Assembly: GCA_047600765.1 (NCBI GenBank)
Contig: JASGKF010000002.1
Span: 1,302,001 to 1,366,000 of the forward strand
DNA length: 64,000 nucleotides
Reading direction: 5' to 3'
Origin: Viridibacterium sp047600765
Lineage (GTDB): Bacteria > Pseudomonadota > Gammaproteobacteria > Burkholderiales > Rhodocyclaceae
A program made the position numbers and the translations under genes. The notes beneath the pieces are model-generated. The model did no database searches, was not told where the DNA came from, and worked only from the letters and a program-made list of their open reading frames with translations. Within the stretch, counting starts at the first letter, position 1. The number at the start of each line of letters is the position of its first letter. Below are positions 18,534 to 27,054 of the stretch, piece by piece.

Positions 18534-20011
18534 TGTCGGCGATCCTGCGCCGCGAAGAAATCCGTTTGCTGGAGTTACGCCACGCAGGCTTGCCGTTGAT
18601 GGAGCGTGCCGGGCAAGCGGCCGCAGGCTGCGCGGCCCGCATGCTGGAGGGCCGGCAAGGTTGCGTGCTGGTGCTGGCGGGGCCTGGCAACAACGGCGGT
18701 GATGGTTTTGTGCTGGCACGTGCGCTGCGCGAGCAGGGGCATGAGGTCATCGTTGCCTGCCCGGCCGAAGCGGCGGAAATGCCACCCGATGCGCGTGAAG
18801 CACGTGCCGCCTGGCTGGCGGCGGGCGGGCAGGTGGTCAGCGAGTTCGTGGGTTCCAACTGGGCACTGATTGTCGATGCCATCTTCGGTATCGGCCTCAA
18901 GCGTCCACCCGAAGGGCGCTACGCGGACTGGATCGCGCGCGTATCGCAGATGTCGGTGCCCGTGCTGGCTCTGGATATCCCCTCTGGTCTGGATGCCGAT
19001 ACCGGGCGTGTGCTCGGGTGTGCCGTGCGCGCGTCGCACACGGCAACTTTCATTGCCATGAAGGCTGGCCTGCTGACACTGGATGGGCCGGACCACTGTG
19101 GCGAGCTGAGCCTGCATGACCTGGAGCTGCCTGCCGAAGAGGCGCCGGGGCAGTTGCTGGGGCGGGCGTCTTTCGCGGCGATGCTGCGACCACGTGCCAT
19201 CAATGTACACAAGGGGCATTTCGGGCTGGCCGGTGTCATAGGTGGCGCTGCGGGCATGGTGGGCGCGGCGTTGCTGACGGCGCGTGCTGCCCTGATGTGC
19301 GGAGCGGGGCGTGTGTATGGCGGATTGCTCGATCCTGCCGCGCCTGCCGTGGATAGCACGCAGCCCGAGATCATGTTGAGGGCGGCGACCGATCTGCATC
19401 TGCTGTGTAGTGCGCTGGCTGTCGGCCCGGGCATGGGCTTGTCCGAAATTGCGGCACAGCAGCTGCGTCGCGCGGTGGCCTTTACCGGGCCGCTCTTGCT
19501 CGATGCGGATGCGCTGACCTTGCTGGGACAATCTCCGCCGCTGCAGTCAGCGCTTGCGCGACGCGAGGTAGCGGCCATTCTCACGCCACATCCTGCCGAA
19601 GCCGCCAGGCTGATGCAGTGCGCGATGAGCGACGTGCAGAATGATCGTGTCGGGATGGCACTCGAGATGGCGCGCCGCTACCAGTCGCATGTCGTGCTGA
19701 AAGGAGCCGGCAGCGTGATCGCCTTGCGCGACGGACGCTGGTTGATCAACACGACGGGCAATGCGGGCCTCGCCACAGCAGGCAGTGGTGATGTGCTCAG
19801 CGGGCTGATACTCGGCTTGCTCGCCCAGGGCTGGGAGCCATCACTCGCACTGGCTGGCGGGGTGCATCTGCATGGCGCTGCAGCAGACTGGTTGCGTACC
19901 CAGGGCATAGGGCCGGTCGGCTTGACGGCCAGTGAGCTCGCACCGGCTGCGCGTCGTCTGCTTAATATATGGTTGGCGCAGGATGAAGGGCAGGGATGGG
20001 CTGGCAAATGA
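18533..20011 (+). CDS. nnr: bifunctional NAD(P)H-hydrate epimerase / ADP-dependent dehydratase
   Basis: A 492-residue fusion. The N-terminal YjeF_N epimerase domain (about 1-210) has GPGNNGGDGFVLARAL and the Asp in IVDAIFGIGL. The C-terminal ribokinase-like dehydratase domain (about 220-485) has HKGHFGLAGVIGG, LLLDADAL, LTPHPAEAARL and the nucleotide loop AGSGDVLSG. The enzyme repairs hydrated NADH and NADPH. The ATG at 18533 overlaps the protease stop. Its end overlaps ampD by 16 bp. Confidence 0.93.
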   Translation: MSAILRREEIRLLELRHAGLPLMERAGQAAAGCAARMLEGRQGCVLVLAGPGNNGGDGFVLARALREQGHEVIVACPAEAAEMPPDAREARAAWLAAGGQVVSEFVGSNWALIVDAIFGIGLKRPPEGRYADWIARVSQMSVPVLALDIPSGLDADTGRVLGCAVRASHTATFIAMKAGLLTLDGPDHCGELSLHDLELPAEEAPGQLLGRASFAAMLRPRAINVHKGHFGLAGVIGGAAGMVGAALLTARAALMCGAGRVYGGLLDPAAPAVDSTQPEIMLRAATDLHLLCSALAVGPGMGLSEIAAQQLRRAVAFTGPLLLDADALTLLGQSPPLQSALARREVAAILTPHPAEAARLMQCAMSDVQNDRVGMALEMARRYQSHVVLKGAGSVIALRDGRWLINTTGNAGLATAGSGDVLSGLILGLLAQGWEPSLALAGGVHLHGAAADWLRTQGIGPVGLTASELAPAARRLLNIWLAQDEGQGWAGK

Positions 20012-20562
20012 ATGAGTCGGGGCATGAGCTGCGTGACGATGGCTGGTTTGCCGGCGTGCGTGCCGTGCTGTCGCCGAATCAGGACGAGCGCCCGGAAGGC
20101 TGTGCGGTCGATCTCATCGTCGTGCACGCCATCAGTCTGCCGCCCGACATGTTTGGCGGGCCCGGTGTTGAACAGCTCTTCACCAACACGCTCGATCCTG
20201 CCGAGCATCCGTACTACGCAGACATTCATCACCTGCGCGTTTCGGCACACTTCTTCATCCGTCGTGACGGCACGCTGGTTCAGTTCGTTCCGGTCGGTCG
20301 GCGCGCCTGGCATGCCGGGGTGTCCAGCTGGCGTGGTCGCGAACGTTGCAATGATTTCTCCATCGGCATCGAGCTCGAGGGTTGCGACACCCTGGCCTTC
20401 CGCGTTCAGCAGTACGAAGCGCTGGCTCAGCTCATCCGCGTTCTGCGGCAACATTTCCCGGCGGCCGAAGTCTGTGGCCACAGCGACATCGCGCCGGGTC
20501 GCAAGACCGATCCCGGCCCCTGTTTCGACTGGCCACGCTTGACCGCCTTGCTGGCTGTCTGA
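19996..20562 (+). CDS. ampD: 1,6-anhydro-N-acetylmuramyl-L-alanine amidase AmpD
   Basis: A 188-residue cytoplasmic zinc amidase of peptidoglycan recycling. The zinc ligands correspond to H44 (IVVHAIS), H161 (CGHSDIAPGRK) and D171 (TDPGP), and the glutamate in GIELEG (E126) is present. Length matches the family. The ATG at 19996, behind a GAAGGG site, overlaps the end of nnr; a second ATG 12 nt later is possible. AmpD cleaves anhydro-muropeptides and so lowers the AmpR inducer, but no ampR or ampC is in the window. Confidence 0.92.
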   Translation: MGWQMNESGHELRDDGWFAGVRAVLSPNQDERPEGCAVDLIVVHAISLPPDMFGGPGVEQLFTNTLDPAEHPYYADIHHLRVSAHFFIRRDGTLVQFVPVGRRAWHAGVSSWRGRERCNDFSIGIELEGCDTLAFRVQQYEALAQLIRVLRQHFPAAEVCGHSDIAPGRKTDPGPCFDWPRLTALLAV

Positions 20563-20735
20563 GCCTTCTGCGCGTCGCGGATCAGCGGCGCCACATCCTC
20601 TCTTGTACGTATTGACGAGCGCGCAATCCGGCGCTCGTCCGCGCCAATACTGGGGCTCTCGTCCCGTTGACAATTTCGCCCGGACGCTGACGCGACGCAC
20701 AAGCAAAATCCTGCTTGTCAGTCGAAAGGTGCCCC

Positions 20736-20781
20736 ACTAGAATTAGTTGCACGCAGTCACCGGACTACTACATATAGTAGT
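20736..20781 (+). promoter_or_regulatory. two NrdR-type boxes over the nrdA promoter
   Basis: ACTAGAATTAGT (20736-20747) and ACTACTACATATAGTAGT (20764-20781) are both palindromic and centred 31 bp apart, about three helical turns. Both resemble the NrdR consensus with CTA...TAG half-sites. A -35-like TTGCAC (20747-20752) and a -10-like TACATA (20769-20774), 16 bp apart, overlap the boxes. This fits ATP/dATP-sensing NrdR repression of nrdA. nrdR itself is not in the window. Confidence 0.75.
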
Positions 20782-20862
20782 TCGCAACATCATCAGCCTC
20801 GGGAGCAAACGGTCGCGAAAGACCGTCAGTGACCCGCAGGCGCAACAGCTAGGAGAGAGTTC

Positions 20863-23745
20863 ATGCAGCTTGCGACCGAAACCCAGCAGCCCACGTTTGT
20901 TGCCACCGGCAACGTAGTCCCGACGAATACTGGGGTGGTGGAGTTTGCCGACTACAAGATCATCCGTCGCAATGGCGCCGTGGTGCATTTCGAGCCGGCC
21001 AAGATCGCAGTGGCGATGACCAAGGCTTTCCTCGCAGTCGAAGGTTCGCACGGTGCCGTGTCGGCACGTGTCCGCGATGTGGTGGGTCAGCTCACCGACA
21101 ATGTCGTGCGCGCCCTGATCCGTCGTCAGCCCAACGGTGGCACCTTCCATATTGAAGACATCCAGGACCAGGTCGAACTGGCCCTGATGCGTTCCGGCGA
21201 ACACGATGTGGCTCGTGCCTACGTGCTGTACCGCGAAAAGCGTGCGGCCGAGCGCGCCGCTGCAGCTGTCGAACAAGCTCCTGCCGAGCCGCTGTTGCAC
21301 GTGGTCGAAGGTGGCGTGCGTCGTCCGCTCGACCTGAAGGCTCTGCATCGTCTCGTCGAGTCGGCCTGCGTGGGTCTGGGTGATCATGTCAGCCCTGACG
21401 GCATCATCGACGCTGCACTGCGCAATATCTACGACGGCGTGCCGGGCGAAGAAGTGCGCAAGGCACTGATCCTGTCGGCTCGTACCCAGATCGAAAAGGA
21501 TCCGGACTACAACTACGTCACCGCCCGTCTGCAGCTGCACGAGATTCGCCTCGAAGTGCTGGGCGAAGAAGTGGGCCAGGCAGAAATGCTGACCCGCTAC
21601 GCCGAGTACTTCCCGCAATACATCAAGAAGGGCATTGACGCCGAGCTGCTCGATCCCCGTCTGGCCGACTACAACCTCGAGCGCCTGGGCGCCGCGCTGG
21701 ACTCCTCGCGCGACCTGCAGTTCGGCTACCTCGGTCTGCAGACGCTCTACGACCGCTACTTCCTGCATATCGAAGAGCGCCGCATCGAGCTGCCGCAGGT
21801 CTTCTTCATGCGCGTCGCCATGGGCCTGGCCCTCGGTGAGATCGATCGCGAAGCGCGTGCCATCGAGTTCTACAACGTGCTCTCGAAGTTCGACTTCATG
21901 AGCTCGACGCCGACCCTGTTCAACGCCGGCACGCTGCACTCGCAGCTCTCGTCCTGCTACCTCACGACGGTGGACGACAGCCTTGACGACATCTACGGCG
22001 CGATCAAGGAAAACGCCATGCTCCAGAAGTTCGCCGGCGGCCTCGGCAACGACTGGACCCCGGTGCGCGCCCTCGGCGCCCGCATCAAGGGCACCAACGG
22101 CAAGAGCCAGGGCGTGATCCCCTTCCTCAAGGTGGTCAACGACACGGCTGTTGCGGTTAACCAGGGCGGCAAGCGCAAGGGCGCTGTCTGCGCCTACCTC
22201 GAGACCTGGCACCTCGACATCGAGGAGTTCCTCGACCTGCGCAAGAACACCGGTGACGAGCGCCGTCGCACCCACGACATGAACACCGCGAACTGGATTC
22301 CCGACCTGTTCATGAAGCGCGTGATGGACGCCGGCGAGTGGACCCTGTTCTCGCCCTCCGACGTGCCCGATCTGCACGACAAGTTCGGCAAGGCTTTCGA
22401 GCAAGCTTACGTCGCCTACGAACGCAAGGCTGACGCTGGCGAGATCAAGCTGTTCCGCCGCATGCCCGCCCTGCAACTGTGGCGCAAGATGCTGTCGATG
22501 CTGTTCGAAACGGGCCACCCCTGGATCACCTTCAAGGATCCTTGCAACGTCCGTTCGCCCCAGCAACACGTCGGCGTGGTGCACAGCTCCAACCTCTGCA
22601 CCGAGATCACGCTCAACACCTCTGACAGCGAAATCGCCGTTTGCAACCTCGGCTCGGTGAACCTTCTGGCTCACCTCAAGGATGACGGCCAGGGCGGCAA
22701 GGTGCTGGATCACGACAAGCTGCGCCGCACCATCCGCGTCGGCATGCGCATGCTCGACAACGTGGTCGACATCAACTACTACGCGGTCAACAAGGCACGC
22801 AACTCCAACGTCAAGCACCGTCCGGTCGGCATGGGCATCATGGGCTTCCAGGATTGCCTGCACGCCCAGCGCATTCCCTACGCTTCGCAGGAAGCCATCG
22901 AGTTCGCTGACCGTTCGATGGAAGCCGTCTGCTACTACGCCTACTGGGCTTCGACCGATCTGTCGGAAGAGCGCGGCCGTTACACCTCGTTCAAGGGCTC
23001 GCTGTGGGATCGCGGCATCCTCCCGCTCGACACTCTCGCGATGCTGGAGCAGGAGCGTGGTGGTTACGTGGAAGTTGACCGCTCCTCGACGCTGGATTGG
23101 GAAGCCCTGCGCACCCGCATCGGCAAGGTCGGCATGCGCAACTCCAACTGCGTGGCTATCGCTCCGACGGCCACCATCTCCAACATCGTTGGCGTGGATG
23201 CCTGCATCGAACCCACCTTCCAGAACCTCTACGTCAAGTCCAACCTCTCCGGCGAATTCACCATCGCCAACGAGAGCCTGGTGCGCGACCTCAAGAAGCT
23301 GGGTCTGTGGGACGAAGTCATGGTTGCAGACCTCAAGTACTTCGATGGTTCGCTGGCCAAGATCGATCGCATCCCGGAAGAGCTGCGTCGTCTGTACTCG
23401 ACCGCTTTCGAGGTCGAACCCAAGTGGATCGTTGAGGCGGCAGCCCGTCGCTCCAAGTGGATCGACCAGGCGCAGTCGCTGAACATCTACATGGCTGGCG
23501 CTTCGGGCCGCAAGCTCGACGACACCTACAAGCTCGCCTGGCTGCGTGGCCTCAAGACCACGTATTACCTGCGTGCCATGGGCGCTACCTCGGCCGAGAA
23601 GTTGACGGGTCGTGGCGGCGAACTGAATGCCGTGCCGGTCAGCGGTGGCGTGGCTGCGGCTAGCTCAGCGGGTGCCGGTGACGGTGCTGCCGAAGGCGCG
23701 AAGTTCTGCTCGATCGACAACCCCGAGTGCGAAGCCTGCCAGTGA
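20863..23745 (+). CDS. nrdA: class Ia ribonucleoside-diphosphate reductase, alpha subunit
   Basis: A 960-residue large subunit. Two ATP-cone-like segments stand at the N-terminus: KIIRRNGAVVHFEPAKI (about 25-125) and a second from GVRRPLDLKALHRLVE (about 145-235), a form known from Pseudomonas. Catalytic residues are C365 (SSCYLTT), thiyl-radical C579 (NLCTEI) and C594 (AVCNLGS). The C-terminal tail ends CSIDNPECEACQ, carrying the CxxC that is reduced by thioredoxin or glutaredoxin. An AGGAGAG site precedes the ATG. It reduces NDPs to dNDPs with NrdB, encoded 562 bp downstream. Confidence 0.95.
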   Translation: MQLATETQQPTFVATGNVVPTNTGVVEFADYKIIRRNGAVVHFEPAKIAVAMTKAFLAVEGSHGAVSARVRDVVGQLTDNVVRALIRRQPNGGTFHIEDIQDQVELALMRSGEHDVARAYVLYREKRAAERAAAAVEQAPAEPLLHVVEGGVRRPLDLKALHRLVESACVGLGDHVSPDGIIDAALRNIYDGVPGEEVRKALILSARTQIEKDPDYNYVTARLQLHEIRLEVLGEEVGQAEMLTRYAEYFPQYIKKGIDAELLDPRLADYNLERLGAALDSSRDLQFGYLGLQTLYDRYFLHIEERRIELPQVFFMRVAMGLALGEIDREARAIEFYNVLSKFDFMSSTPTLFNAGTLHSQLSSCYLTTVDDSLDDIYGAIKENAMLQKFAGGLGNDWTPVRALGARIKGTNGKSQGVIPFLKVVNDTAVAVNQGGKRKGAVCAYLETWHLDIEEFLDLRKNTGDERRRTHDMNTANWIPDLFMKRVMDAGEWTLFSPSDVPDLHDKFGKAFEQAYVAYERKADAGEIKLFRRMPALQLWRKMLSMLFETGHPWITFKDPCNVRSPQQHVGVVHSSNLCTEITLNTSDSEIAVCNLGSVNLLAHLKDDGQGGKVLDHDKLRRTIRVGMRMLDNVVDINYYAVNKARNSNVKHRPVGMGIMGFQDCLHAQRIPYASQEAIEFADRSMEAVCYYAYWASTDLSEERGRYTSFKGSLWDRGILPLDTLAMLEQERGGYVEVDRSSTLDWEALRTRIGKVGMRNSNCVAIAPTATISNIVGVDACIEPTFQNLYVKSNLSGEFTIANESLVRDLKKLGLWDEVMVADLKYFDGSLAKIDRIPEELRRLYSTAFEVEPKWIVEAAARRSKWIDQAQSLNIYMAGASGRKLDDTYKLAWLRGLKTTYYLRAMGATSAEKLTGRGGELNAVPVSGGVAAASSAGAGDGAAEGAKFCSIDNPECEACQ

Positions 23746-24307
23746 GGTGAATGGGTTGTGCCACAGGCACAACCCGGTTCGGCGGAGCCGGGAGGTTACG
23801 GCGAAACCACAGCCCTCGCATCGCACCCGCGAGGGGCGATGTGGCGAATGAAGTGAGCTCGTGATGCGCTGCGCAAGCAGCGTGTCGTCGGGTGAGTCGA
23901 CGATGCTGCGATGGCGGTGCGTCGACGAGTGAAGTGGAGTGACTGACCTGCAATTTCGTCGCGTCAGTGAGGCAGAAAAAGTGACGATTTTCGTCACTGT
24001 GTGCTGAAGGAAGTCTCTTGATGAAGTGCGCTGTGAGCGTTTTTCGAGAGACCAGGATGTGAGCGTGACTCACAACTGCGCAACGAGAGTGTTGGGATTG
24101 TGCAAACGTGCCTCGCAGTGTGTGAGGGCGCGCTGCTGAAAAGTGGCGATTCTCGCAAAGCCTTGTTTCATGCGGGTTTGCGGCGAGTTGAGGTGTATGA
24201 CAAATGCGTTGATGGGCCGGAGAGCCGCGCCAGCGCTAGCGTTGCGACCTTCACTCGATGAAGAAAATGTTTGCATTCGAAAGCAAAATCATCTAAAGGA
24301 TAATGGC
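23746..24307 (+). other. 562-bp hairpin-rich nrdA-nrdB spacer
   Basis: There is no credible gene, but several inverted repeats follow each other. They are GGGTTGTGCC/GGCACAACCC (23753-23775, loop ACA), CCGGTTC/GAGCCGG (starting at 23775), GCTGC/GCAGC (around 23869-23882), AGTGACGA/TCGTCACT (23980-23998, loop TTT) and TTTGC/GCAAA shortly before nrdB. None has a proper T-tract. The density suggests a structured RNA leader or processing region between the subunit genes. A promoter for nrdB could also lie here; I find no clear hexamers. Confidence 0.5.
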
Positions 24308-25462
24308 ATGCTGAACTTTGAAAACGACATCGACGTTGCGAGCTCTGACTCGCTGCAGGTTGGACTGCAGACACTGTCTTCCCAACCGCAGGCAGCCCAT
24401 TCCCGTTCGGCTCAGGTTGCAGCGCCGGCAGCGGATGAAGAGTTCCGTCGCGTGAATGTCTCCGACAAGCGCATCATCAACGGTGCGACCGACGTCAATC
24501 AGCTGGTGCCGTTCAAGTACAAGTGGGCTTGGGAGAAGTACCTGGCCACCTGCGCCAACCACTGGATGCCGCAGGAGATCAACATGTCTCGCGACATCGC
24601 CCTGTGGAAGGATCCCAACGGCCTGACCGAAGACGAGCGCCGCATCGTCAAGCGCAACCTCGGCTTCTTCGTCACCGCTGACTCGCTGGCTGCCAACAAC
24701 ATCGTGCTGGGCACCTATCGCCACATCACGGCGCCCGAGTGCCGCCAGTTCCTGCTGCGCCAGGCTTTCGAAGAGGCGATCCACACCCACGCCTACCAGT
24801 ACATTGTCGAGTCCCTTGGCCTCGACGAAGGCGAGATCTTCAACGCCTACCACGAGGTGTCGAGCATCCGGGCCAAGGATGAGTTCCTGATCCCCTTCAT
24901 CGACATCCTGACGGATCCGAACTTCAAGACCGGTACGCCCGAGACCGACCAGCAGCTTCTGCGCTCCCTGATCGTTTTCGCCTGCATCATGGAAGGCATC
25001 TTCTTCTACGTCGGTTTTGCGCAGATCCTCGCGCTGGGTCGCCAGAACAAGATGACGGGTGCAGCCGAGCAGTACCAGTACATCCTGCGTGACGAGTCGA
25101 TGCACTGCAATTTCGGTATCGACCTCATCAACACCATCAAGCTCGAAAACCCGCATCTCTGGACGCCGGAGTTCCGCCAGGAAATCCGTGGCCTGATCCA
25201 GCAGGGTGTCGAGCTCGAGTATCGCTATGCCGAAGACACCATGCCGCGCGGCGTGCTCGGTCTGAACGCATCGATGTTCAAGGAATACCTGCGTTTCATC
25301 GCCAACCGCCGCTGCCAGCAGATCGGTATCGACGCCATCTACCCGGGGGCAGAAAACCCCTTCCCGTGGATGAGCGAGATGCTCGACCTGAAGAAGGAGC
25401 GCAACTTCTTCGAGACCCGCGTGATCGAGTATCAAACGGGTGGGACACTGAGTTGGGATTGA
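24308..25462 (+). CDS. nrdB: class Ia ribonucleoside-diphosphate reductase, beta subunit
   Basis: A 384-residue radical subunit starting MLNFENDIDVASS, with AAAGGA 7 nt before the ATG. The di-iron ligand pattern is visible: FFVTADSLAANN, EEAIHTHAYQY (E and H), and DESMHCNFGIDL (E and H). The radical Tyr should lie in the AYQYIVES region. A longer frame upstream (to 24143) has no ribosome site and is not used. The C-terminal tail, which docks into NrdA, ends TGGTLSWD. It forms the active alpha2beta2 enzyme with NrdA. Confidence 0.95.
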   Translation: MLNFENDIDVASSDSLQVGLQTLSSQPQAAHSRSAQVAAPAADEEFRRVNVSDKRIINGATDVNQLVPFKYKWAWEKYLATCANHWMPQEINMSRDIALWKDPNGLTEDERRIVKRNLGFFVTADSLAANNIVLGTYRHITAPECRQFLLRQAFEEAIHTHAYQYIVESLGLDEGEIFNAYHEVSSIRAKDEFLIPFIDILTDPNFKTGTPETDQQLLRSLIVFACIMEGIFFYVGFAQILALGRQNKMTGAAEQYQYILRDESMHCNFGIDLINTIKLENPHLWTPEFRQEIRGLIQQGVELEYRYAEDTMPRGVLGLNASMFKEYLRFIANRRCQQIGIDAIYPGAENPFPWMSEMLDLKKERNFFETRVIEYQTGGTLSWD

Positions 25463-25489
25463 TTACTTTCCAGATCACTTCGCATTGTC

Positions 25490-25537
25490 GGCACAACCAG
25501 CCCCTCATGAGCAGGGCTGGTTGTGCCGTTTGTTTTT
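25490..25537 (+). terminator. strong terminator after nrdB
   Basis: A 14-bp perfect stem (GGCACAACCAGCCC with GGGCTGGTTGTGCC, 25490-25503/25514-25527) with a 10-nt loop is followed by GTTTGTTTTT. The outer stem shares GGCACAACC with the hairpin directly after nrdA. Confidence 0.93.
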
Positions 25538-25655
25538 GGCTGAAAGGTTTTTCCAGCGCCGTGCGGTAGCACGGCAACGCACTTCCAGCTCGCCAGGCTG
25601 GCAGTGCAGTCCTTGTGTTGGGTGACAACCCGGCGACTAGCAAAGGAGGTGTGTT

Positions 25656-26582
25656 ATGGCAACGAAGTCGACTAGCAAGCCCGCAGTGAAGAAGGCCGCT
25701 CCCAAGGCAGCCAAGCCCGCAGCCAAGAAGGCCGCTCCCAAGGCCAAGGCAGCAGCCAAGCCGGCAGTAAAGAAGGCCGCTGCCAAGCCCGCCGCCAAGA
25801 AGGCTGTGGCCAAGAAGCCCGCAGTCAAGAAGGCAGCAGCCAAGCCCGCAGTCAAGAAGGCCGCCCCCAAGGCAGCCGCCAAGCCTGCAGTGAAGAAGGC
25901 CGTGGCCAAGAAGCCCGCAGTCAAGAAGGCAGCCGCCAAGCCGGTCGCCAAGAAGGCTGCAGCGAAGCCCGCAGTGAAGAAGGTTGCAGCGAAGAAGCCG
26001 GTTGCCAAGAAGGCAGCAGCTAAGCCCGCAGTGAAGAAGGCTGTCGCCAAGAAGCCTGCCGCCAAGAAGGCAGTGGCCAAGAAGCCGGTTGCCAAGAAGG
26101 CTGCCGCTGCGAAGAAGCCTGCAGCCAAGAAGCCTGCTGCTAAAAAGCCGGCTGCCAAGAAGCCTGCAGCTAAGAAGCCTGCTGCCAAGGCTGCCGCTGC
26201 GAAGAAGCCTGCTGCCAAGAAGCCTGCTGCGAAGAAGGCTGCTGCGAAGAAGGCTGCTCCCAAGGCTAAACCTGCTGAAGACAAGCCTGCTGCTGCGAAA
26301 CCCGCTGCACCTGCGTCACCGGCAAAGCCTGCAGCTCCGGCTGCAAAGAAGGCTGCTCCCAAGAAGAAGCCCGCGGCAAAGAAGCCCGCAGCACCGAAGG
26401 CTGAGGCAGCTCCCGCTGCTGCAGCTGCGCCTGCTGCTCCGGCTGCACCTGCTGCTGCAGCTCCGGCCGCTCCTGCGGCTGAAGCCAAGCCGACTCCTTC
26501 TACGGCTGCAACGCCTGGCCTCAAGTCGTCGCTCAACCCGACGGCTGCCTGGCCTTTCCCTTCGGGTTCACGTCCGTCCTGA
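25656..26582 (+). CDS. histone H1-like Lys/Ala/Pro-rich DNA-binding protein
   Basis: A 308-residue low-complexity protein built from repeats of the type KPAAKKAxAKKPAVKKA across residues ~8-220. A Pro/Ala-rich segment follows (~225-290), then a non-repetitive tail ending WPFPSGSRPS. Composition is like AlgP/AlgR3 and the bacterial histone H1-like proteins, which bind DNA through the lysine repeats. AAAGGAGG stands before the ATG. It is downstream of the nrdB terminator and has its own terminator. Repeat number may vary between strains because the DNA is itself repetitive. Exact role unknown. Confidence 0.85.
   Translation: MATKSTSKPAVKKAAPKAAKPAAKKAAPKAKAAAKPAVKKAAAKPAAKKAVAKKPAVKKAAAKPAVKKAAPKAAAKPAVKKAVAKKPAVKKAAAKPVAKKAAAKPAVKKVAAKKPVAKKAAAKPAVKKAVAKKPAAKKAVAKKPVAKKAAAAKKPAAKKPAAKKPAAKKPAAKKPAAKAAAAKKPAAKKPAAKKAAAKKAAPKAKPAEDKPAAAKPAAPASPAKPAAPAAKKAAPKKKPAAKKPAAPKAEAAPAAAAAPAAPAAPAAAAPAAPAAEAKPTPSTAATPGLKSSLNPTAAWPFPSGSRPS
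25660..26270 (+). repeat. internal degenerate tandem repeats encoding Lys/Ala motifs
   Basis: Units of about 15-36 bp built from AAGAAGGC, GCCGCCAAG and AAGCCCGCA recur throughout this stretch of the histone H1-like gene. They give KKAAAKPA-type peptide repeats and are degenerate at third codon positions. This is a coding repeat, not a CRISPR or satellite. Confidence 0.8.
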
Positions 26583-26600
26583 GCGGATAGAGTCCGATGA

Positions 26601-26631
26601 ACAAGGGGCGCGAAAGCGCCCCTTGTTTTTT
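26601..26631 (+). terminator. terminator after the histone H1-like gene
   Basis: Arms ACAAGGGGCGC/GCGCCCCTTGT with a GAAA tetraloop run into a T-tract. Confidence 0.93.
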
Positions 26632-26731
26632 GTGCGCCGGAATTGTGTACTGGAATTTCCGGGTCACTTCATCCGCATGGCATGTGTATGACAAATGCAA
26701 GCGCCCAATCTCTGCGCGGTTTTGGCGTGTA

Positions 26732-26760
26732 TTGACATTGTTCAATCAAATCAATAAAAT
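26732..26760 (+). promoter_or_regulatory. sigma-70 promoter for the lytic transglycosylase gene
   Basis: TTGACA (26732-26737) and TAAAAT (26755-26760) are exactly 17 bp apart, close to consensus and rare in this GC-rich window. Transcription would start near 26767, leaving a leader of about 290 nt before the ATG at 27055. I found no other gene in 26632-27054. Confidence 0.75.
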
Positions 26761-27054
26761 ACGCCCATCTTCAATTCGCTCAAGCGATATCAAATCGTCC
26801 CGAAAGGCTGAACGGGCCGGGCTTCACAGCAAGCCTGAAACCAAAGTTCTGTAGCTGGATCTCCACTGCGGAACACCAATATTCCTGTTCAGTTGCCGTG
26901 ACCGATGCCCTGTGCATCCGGTCAGCTCGATATAACAATTGGCGCCTGTGTGTTGCCGGGTCTGCCAGAGGAAATCACCACATCACGGCTTGACTGTCCT
27001 GCAGTCAGGAGCTCGCGTGTGCGTCGTGTCTGGTGTTTCCGGGAGAAGAAAGAT

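Noticed and set aside
20743..22863. 706-residue open frame on the minus strand over nrdA
   Set aside because: It is a high-GC mirror frame of nrdA with no motif or ribosome site.
25660..26270. Regularly spaced short repeats as a possible CRISPR array
   Set aside because: The repeats are codon-level and degenerate, with no unique spacers, and lie inside a reading frame.
25637..26536. Ala/Gly/Phe-rich open frame opposite the histone H1-like gene
   Set aside because: It is the reverse complement of Lys/Ala repeats, giving FLAAGF-type strings; not a real membrane protein.
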